From CALMSM01 sp964534095 (GTDB lineage Bacteria; Patescibacteriota; Saccharimonadia; Saccharimonadales; CALMSM01): DNA of 9,685 nucleotides. The notes under the pieces are model-generated. The model was not told the origin of the DNA and did no database searches. It saw only the letters and a program-made list of their open reading frames with translations. Shown piece by piece: positions 5,991 through 9,685 of this stretch. The translations under genes were made by a program, and so were the position numbers. Within the stretch, counting starts at the first letter, position 1; the number at the start of each line of letters is the position of its first letter. The stretch lies in assembly GCA_964534095.1 (NCBI GenBank), contig CAZHPF010000031.1, forward strand, positions 1 through 9,685. Direction: 5' to 3'.

Positions 5991-6884
5991 ATGTTTATGA
6001 AACGATTTCCTCGACCGCATGTAACGGATATGGGTCAGATACTGGTTGGGCTAACGATACTGCTGGCGTGTGGGCTCGTATCGGTGATGGTATTTCCCTC
6101 GCTTGACTATAAGTTAGGCAATACCCAACCGACTTTATTGTCGATTGTCGGACCTGCGGCTTCGATCAGCCTTGTGACGATCGGGGTGTTGTTTTGGCTG
6201 GCTGAGCGAAAGACCTCTTATACGAAGCGTTTATTGGTGTTTTTGTCGATTTTTGCAGCGCTGGTAGTGTTTGTAAAGTTTACGCTTTCGCCGAGTATAT
6301 TGTTTGTGGCTGAGCGGTCGTTTCAGTTCGAAGGCCCACTTGCCGACATGTGGTCAAGCCCCGGCATGGTGTTGTTTGCTATTGTGGTCGGAGTGTTTCT
6401 CATGTATATGGCGGTATTTAGTATTCTGCGGCATGGATTTTCTAAAAAGCTCGGCATAGATGAAACAAAACGCAAAGCCCCCGTTCCTAAAACAGTGCAA
6501 ACTAGAGCAGCGCGGGCTGTCACTTTGTTGGCGTTTGTAGGCTTGGCGGTGCTCAGCGGAGGGGCAGTTATACTCGTACCACTCTTTATACTTTTTACGG
6601 CTTTTAGCAGCGTTGACCCGATAGTGCAGTACTTGGGCTTTGTATTTAGCGGCGTGGCTGGTGTTATGATGGCGGCTGCCCTGGCAAGCGCAGCCGGGTT
6701 TTTGGCGTTTGTCTTTGACGAGGCAGCTACCATCGCTATTACGCGGCGTGATATCGCTGTCTTTGTGAGTGTGGTGTGGATTGCCCTTGGTCTGCTGGTG
6801 GTATACCACGTGCTGTGGGCTGTATATCTGTTTGTGCTTGTTACTTTCTGGCCGTTTAAGGTGACAACGGTTGTACCCAAATAA
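5991..6884 (+). CDS. Polytopic membrane protein, about 7 TM helices
   Basis: This is a 297-aa integral membrane protein of unknown family. Hydrophobic stretches suggest about seven membrane helices, near residues 17-35, 50-72, 81-100, 124-146, 175-202, 212-244 and 256-285. A basic cytoplasmic loop (about 148-172, KKLGIDETKRKAPVPKTVQTR) separates the first four from the last three. The FDEAATIAITRRD segment between the last two helices is the only charged motif there; I do not recognise a catalytic signature. I chose ATG 5991 over GTG 5982 because AAAGGG at 5975-5980 lies 10 nt before 5991 and practically touches 5982; ATG 5997 is a third option. The UbiA gene begins 2 nt after its stop, so the two are probably translationally coupled and act together in the membrane. 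Confidence 0.8.
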   Translation: MFMKRFPRPHVTDMGQILVGLTILLACGLVSVMVFPSLDYKLGNTQPTLLSIVGPAASISLVTIGVLFWLAERKTSYTKRLLVFLSIFAALVVFVKFTLSPSILFVAERSFQFEGPLADMWSSPGMVLFAIVVGVFLMYMAVFSILRHGFSKKLGIDETKRKAPVPKTVQTRAARAVTLLAFVGLAVLSGGAVILVPLFILFTAFSSVDPIVQYLGFVFSGVAGVMMAAALASAAGFLAFVFDEAATIAITRRDIAVFVSVVWIALGLLVVYHVLWAVYLFVLVTFWPFKVTTVVPK

Positions 6885-6886
6885 TC

Positions 6887-7834
6887 ATGTACCCGAAGCT
6901 TTTTGTGCAGTTACTTCGCCCCAAAGTCGCGGTCATGCTGGTGTTGTTTGTGTGCGTAGGTGCGGCAAGCACGCAGCACGCCATCACCTTATCCTTTAGG
7001 CTGGTGGTACTGCTGCTTGCTTTAGCTGCTTGGTATGTGAACGCAACCTCAGTAAATGACTTGGCTGACGAAAAGATAGACGTTATTAACTTGCAAACGG
7101 CGACTGGCAGGCCGCTGGTGAGCCGTAGTGCAGAGCGCCATAACGTCGTTGGCATAGCAGTTTTCAGTGCTGTGCTTGCCTTGGGTCTCAGCAGTCTTGT
7201 GTCAGTAACATACGTGGTAGTCATGGCTGCCGGTATCATTCTAAGCTTGTTGTATTCGCTGCCACCGGTGCGGATTTCATATCGGGGGATTATCGCCCCG
7301 CTTTTGTTGCCCGCGGGCTATGTGGTTATGCCGTTTTTGGGAGGATATATGGTCAGCAATGGCTCGCTGGATGTATGGTTGCTAGCAGCTTGCTATACAG
7401 GGTTTATGGCCCGAATTATCCTTAAAGACTTTCGGGATATAAAAGGAGACACCCGCTACGGTAAACTGACTGTTGTCGTACGGTATGGTAAACGAGTTAC
7501 CTGTGCAATATCGTTAGGTATGTGGGTTGGGGCGAACGGATTGTTTTGGATAGCGCTGCCTGGGTTTCTTTGGTTGCTGCTGCAACCGCTATGGATCCTG
7601 ATAATACATGGCATACACAAGCTCTCTGTAGCCAAGAAGTTTCATGACGAGCAGGTTATGATTGGGCTGCTAGCACGTCTTGCGAACGGGTTCTTGATAG
7701 CAGCGCTAGGGTACCTGTTAGCCGACACTCAAGTAAGAGACGTCGTGGCAGGGCTGATTGTTGTACTATTTAGCGTCGCTCACTTGCAGGCCATCCGACA
7801 TATAGAACAAGTGCATATTGCATATCGGGGATAA
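6887..7834 (+). CDS. UbiA-superfamily prenyltransferase
   Basis: This 315-aa membrane enzyme belongs to the UbiA superfamily, which transfers isoprenoid chains, or in one branch phosphoribosyl to a polyprenyl phosphate. Both Asp-rich Mg-binding motifs are visible: N57-D58-x2-D61-x3-D65 (NDLADEKID), and D181-x2-D184-x3-D188 (DFRDIKGD) in the second half. Around them are GRPLVSR (74-80) and LYSLPPVR (about 121-128), typical of the fold, with eight to nine hydrophobic helices. The sequence alone does not say whether the acceptor is a quinone ring, lipid, glycerol phosphate or polyprenyl phosphate. CPR genomes generally lack full quinone pathways, so a lipid or cell-envelope role is more likely; this is inference. 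It starts 2 nt after the membrane-protein stop, with no clear ribosome site, which suggests coupled translation. Confidence 0.9.
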   Translation: MYPKLFVQLLRPKVAVMLVLFVCVGAASTQHAITLSFRLVVLLLALAAWYVNATSVNDLADEKIDVINLQTATGRPLVSRSAERHNVVGIAVFSAVLALGLSSLVSVTYVVVMAAGIILSLLYSLPPVRISYRGIIAPLLLPAGYVVMPFLGGYMVSNGSLDVWLLAACYTGFMARIILKDFRDIKGDTRYGKLTVVVRYGKRVTCAISLGMWVGANGLFWIALPGFLWLLLQPLWILIIHGIHKLSVAKKFHDEQVMIGLLARLANGFLIAALGYLLADTQVRDVVAGLIVVLFSVAHLQAIRHIEQVHIAYRG

Positions 7835-7849
7835 TCCTAGGTAGTGTAT

Positions 7850-7878
7850 TTGTCTGATTGTCTATTTTGTAGTATCAT
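7850..7878 (+). promoter_or_regulatory. Promoter of the sortase-tail membrane protein
   Basis: TTGTCT at 7850-7855 and TATCAT at 7873-7878 are separated by 17 nt. The predicted start is near 7885, giving a leader of about 24 nt that carries AAAGGAG at 7889-7895. Confidence 0.6.
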
Positions 7879-7908
7879 AGGCTTAGTTAAAGGAGTGAGA
7901 GAATTATT

Positions 7909-8475
7909 ATGAAGCTATTTCGTCGTTCCAAGACAGCCCAACCAAACGTTCCGCCGGAAGTAGCCGAGTATTACCAGGCCGAAAGACGCGACCGAAAAAG
8001 CGTGACGTGGATAATGACTATTATTACCCTGTTGGCCACAGTGGCTGTAGTAATTGGCCTGTTTTTGGCTGGTCGTTGGCTATATAACACCTTGCGTAAT
8101 CGTCAACCCGCTCCAGCACAACCAACCACTTCTGAAAACCAGCCTTCTAACACCGACAATGGTTCCAATACGAATAATGTCCCAAGTGACGTCCCTAGCC
8201 AAAGTGAAGAGGGTTCCCCTGAACCTACTGATAGCTCTGAATCGTCTGATCGTTCCTCTGCAGCCGAAGACACAGATGATCAAGAGGACACACCCGCTTC
8301 GTCAGACAGTGGCAACGATTCATCCCGGCGCTCTGCATCGCAACCATCTTCGGGGGCTGCTACCTCTGGTGAAGCATTGACGAACACAGGCCCTGGCGAT
8401 ACAGCACTTATGGTTTTCGTGGCTACGACCGCCATTGCCTATGTGGGTTACCGCCTGAAGCTTGCTAAACAGTAG
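7909..8475 (+). CDS. Membrane-anchored protein with sortase-like LTNTG tail
   Basis: This is a 188-aa protein of unknown family. Residues 1-32 are hydrophilic and basic (FRRSK, ERRDRK). A hydrophobic helix spans about 33-54, followed by a long disordered linker (65-150) rich in Ser, Asp, Glu, Thr, Pro and Asn. The C-terminus is L157-T158-N159-T160-G161-P162, then a hydrophobic stretch (165-181) and the positive tail YRLKLAKQ. That arrangement (motif, membrane span, basic tail) is that of a sortase wall-sorting signal, with Thr replacing Pro in LPxTG. Sortase action is inferred; the protein could simply be anchored at both ends. AAAGGAG at 7889-7895 is 13 nt before the ATG, a little long. It converges with the gene at 8498-9115, leaving only 22 nt with no convincing terminator. 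Confidence 0.75.
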   Translation: MKLFRRSKTAQPNVPPEVAEYYQAERRDRKSVTWIMTIITLLATVAVVIGLFLAGRWLYNTLRNRQPAPAQPTTSENQPSNTDNGSNTNNVPSDVPSQSEEGSPEPTDSSESSDRSSAAEDTDDQEDTPASSDSGNDSSRRSASQPSSGAATSGEALTNTGPGDTALMVFVATTAIAYVGYRLKLAKQ

Positions 8476-8497
8476 CGCAAACTACAGGCCAAACAGC

Positions 8498-9115
8498 CTA
8501 GACTTTGCTGCTCTGGGTAGTAAAGTAGTTGATCTCGTTAATAACGTCGAGCAGAGCCTGTGCGCGGGCTTTGTCGTCGGTAATGGTTTGGGCTACTTCA
8601 AATGCTTGTTTGACAAGGGCTTGGTTGTCGCTGGCCTGGATCATCATCATGGTAGTACGGAAGCGTTCTTCGGGGTTTTGGTCTAGCTTATCAACCAAGG
8701 GACTTAATTGTTCGAGAGCTTGCTGTTTGATGTCCACTAACTGTTCGGTATCCGCAGATACGATAGGAGTGTCAGCCGTGTCGGTCGTGTCATCTTGCGC
8801 GGCAGAAGTGTCGGTATCGTCCCCGTCTTGGCCATCATCAATCGCGGGTAGCGCCGGAGGGGCTGCACTTATGCTATCGTCAGCGGTAGTGTCAGAGGAG
8901 CTTGTGTCGTCATTTGTTACTGCCGTTGCGGAATCGCTAGCAGATATCGAGGAACCATCGTTTGAGGAGATATCGTCAAGCGAAGGCGACACAGGTGAAG
9001 CCGAGCTGTCATCACCAGTAGGTGTTACTAATGGAGCGCCAGTATCAGGTGGCGGTAGCGCCGGGTTCACTGCGTCATCTGTTGTATTTGTTTGATTTAC
9101 GTCATCACCGAACAT
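8498..9115 (-). CDS. Acidic low-complexity protein with helical C-terminal domain
   Basis: This 205-aa protein has two parts. Residues 1-120 are a disordered Asp/Ser/Thr/Ala/Pro tract with many DD and SS pairs. Residues 124-205 form a compact helical domain: LVDIKQQALEQLSPLVDKL, NPEERFRTTMMMI, QALVKQAFEVAQTI, then KARAQALLDVINEINYF. That domain resembles small CPR proteins I have seen before, but I know of no function. There is no signal peptide or membrane segment, so it is probably cytoplasmic or exported by an unrecognised route. The start at 9115 has GGGGGTGAG directly upstream, close but plausible spacing. The plus-strand reading frame over the same DNA (8529-9095) is a by-product of the simple composition. 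It diverges from the SIS isomerase gene and converges with the sortase-tail gene. Confidence 0.75.
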   Translation of the reverse strand: MFGDDVNQTNTTDDAVNPALPPPDTGAPLVTPTGDDSSASPVSPSLDDISSNDGSSISASDSATAVTNDDTSSSDTTADDSISAAPPALPAIDDGQDGDDTDTSAAQDDTTDTADTPIVSADTEQLVDIKQQALEQLSPLVDKLDQNPEERFRTTMMMIQASDNQALVKQAFEVAQTITDDKARAQALLDVINEINYFTTQSSKV

Positions 9116-9144
9116 CTCACCCCCTATCCGACCCCAACGGACCG

Positions 9145-9173
9145 TTTACTGCTTATCGTTTAACGTTTACAAT
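9145..9173 (+). promoter_or_regulatory. Promoter of the SIS isomerase gene
   Basis: TTTACT at 9145-9150 and TACAAT at 9168-9173 are separated by 17 nt. The predicted start is near 9180, giving a ~47-nt leader that carries AGGAGG at 9214-9219. Three direct copies of CGTTTA (9143, 9157, 9164) overlap the promoter. Confidence 0.65.
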
Positions 9174-9226
9174 AGATATCGTACCAGAACGAGACGATAA
9201 ACAAAAGCGTTATAGGAGGCCTATGC

Positions 9227-9685
9227 ATGCTCGATGATTTAAAATATATCCACAATTTGGATAAGAGTGATGCTCTCGGATTTATTCAAAAGCAGCCACC
9301 TCAGTTACGTCAGGCTTTTTCGGTCAAAGCTTTCGAGGAGCCCGTTAAGCAAGTGGTCTTCAGCGGGATGGGGGGAAGCTCGTTAGTAGCTGAACTGGCC
9401 ACAGCATGGCCAAACTTAGACGTGCCGTTTATTATCAGCAAAACCTACACTGTGCCTGAATTTGTGGATCCGGAAACGCTGGTCATTTGCGCAAGCTACT
9501 CAGGTAACACCGAAGAAACGCTGTCTTCGCTCGCCGACGCCGAAAAAAAGGGGGCACAAATTGCGATTATTGCTCACGGCGGAAAGCTTGCTCAAAAAGC
9601 CAAAGCAGCGAATTATCGACTGGTGACTCTTCCTGAGTGTCCGCAACCTCGTACGGGGATATTTTACGCCTATCGTGCACTGTTG
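9227..9685 (+). CDS. Phosphoglucose/phosphomannose isomerase, SIS domain (partial, 3' cut)
   Basis: The first 153 residues of a gene run off the window end without a stop. They match the SIS-domain bifunctional phosphoglucose/phosphomannose isomerase family, which interconverts glucose-6-P or mannose-6-P with fructose-6-P in central and envelope sugar metabolism. Visible motifs are GMGGSSLVAE (47-56, phosphate-binding Ser51-Ser52), ASYSGNTEET (89-98) and PQPRTGIFYAYRALL (139-153), with the conserved Arg142. The start is ATG 9227: AGGAGG at 9214-9219 is 7 nt upstream, and the nearer ATG at 9223 is in a different frame and stops after four codons. Family members are about 330-350 aa, so roughly half lies outside. 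A role limited to one of the two substrates cannot be excluded. Confidence 0.88.
   Translation, partial: MLDDLKYIHNLDKSDALGFIQKQPPQLRQAFSVKAFEEPVKQVVFSGMGGSSLVAELATAWPNLDVPFIISKTYTVPEFVDPETLVICASYSGNTEETLSSLADAEKKGAQIAIIAHGGKLAQKAKAANYRLVTLPECPQPRTGIFYAYRALL

Noticed and set aside
6323..6880. Minus-strand reading frame across the membrane protein gene
   Set aside because: It is an antisense shadow of a gene with clear transmembrane helices and its own promoter.
8476..8497. Possible terminator between the convergent genes
   Set aside because: The only hairpin is AGGC/GCCT with a 6-nt loop and no T run, which is too weak.
8529..9095. Plus-strand 188-codon reading frame opposite the acidic protein gene
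   Set aside because: It is a Ser/Val-rich shadow of the low-complexity minus-strand gene, which has a ribosome site and a well-formed C-terminal domain.
9153..9200. TTATCGT / ACGATAA inverted repeat
   Set aside because: It is only 7 bp with a 34-nt loop and no T tract; not convincing as a terminator or operator.
9223..9237. ATG at 9223 as start of the isomerase
   Set aside because: Its frame stops after four codons; ATG 9227 opens the frame with the SIS motifs.
1..9685. tRNA, rRNA, CRISPR array, insertion sequence, att site or phage genes
   Set aside because: I saw no cloverleaf, spaced direct repeats, transposase, integrase or phage structural motifs.

Overview
The window looks like chromosomal DNA from a Patescibacteria (CPR) bacterium, most likely Candidatus Saccharibacteria (TM7). 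That placement is an inference. It rests on a short GroES and CPR-style GroEL, a Nudix protein with an N-terminal winged helix of a kind I associate with that group, small uncharacterised surface and low-complexity proteins, and compact gene spacing. All eleven complete genes end in TAA (6) or TAG (5), none in TGA, and none needs TGA read as an amino acid.

Layout. (1) 18-2514, plus strand: a tight three-gene operon. It encodes a phosphoribosyltransferase-fold protein with HPRT-like loops, an unrecognised mostly helical protein, and a NADAR/YbiA-family protein predicted to act on ADP-ribose derivatives. (2) 2565-4650: groES-groEL with a sigma70-type promoter, a CIRCE operator (9-9-9 architecture, plus a third half-site) and a strong hairpin terminator. 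(3) 4665-5108, minus strand: an unrecognised 147-aa protein convergent with groEL. (4) 5207-5932: a winged-helix/Nudix protein, divergent from gene 3. Its promoter -35 lies in a perfect 16-bp palindrome, and its mRNA appears to be leaderless. (5) 5935-7834: a seven-helix membrane protein followed 2 nt later by a UbiA-family prenyltransferase, behind their own promoter. (6) 7909-8475: a membrane protein with a sortase-like C-terminal tail (LTNTG), convergent with 8498-9115 (minus), an acidic low-complexity protein with a well-ordered helical C-terminal domain. (7) 9227 to the window end: the start of a SIS-domain phosphoglucose/phosphomannose isomerase, cut by the window edge.

How they fit. 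GroESL is stress-regulated housekeeping. The 18-2514 operon is the best candidate for an undescribed system: a PRPP-type fold and an ADP-ribose-type fold linked through an unknown partner, which suggests nucleotide/NAD salvage or an ADP-ribose-based modification or defence pathway. The Nudix regulator-like gene 2.7 kb downstream has lost one catalytic glutamate and may sense a nucleotide ligand. No evidence ties it to the operon beyond proximity. The membrane and surface genes (5991-9115) look like CPR envelope functions. I found no tRNA, rRNA, CRISPR array, insertion sequence or att site, and no gene-free stretch longer than about 160 bases.
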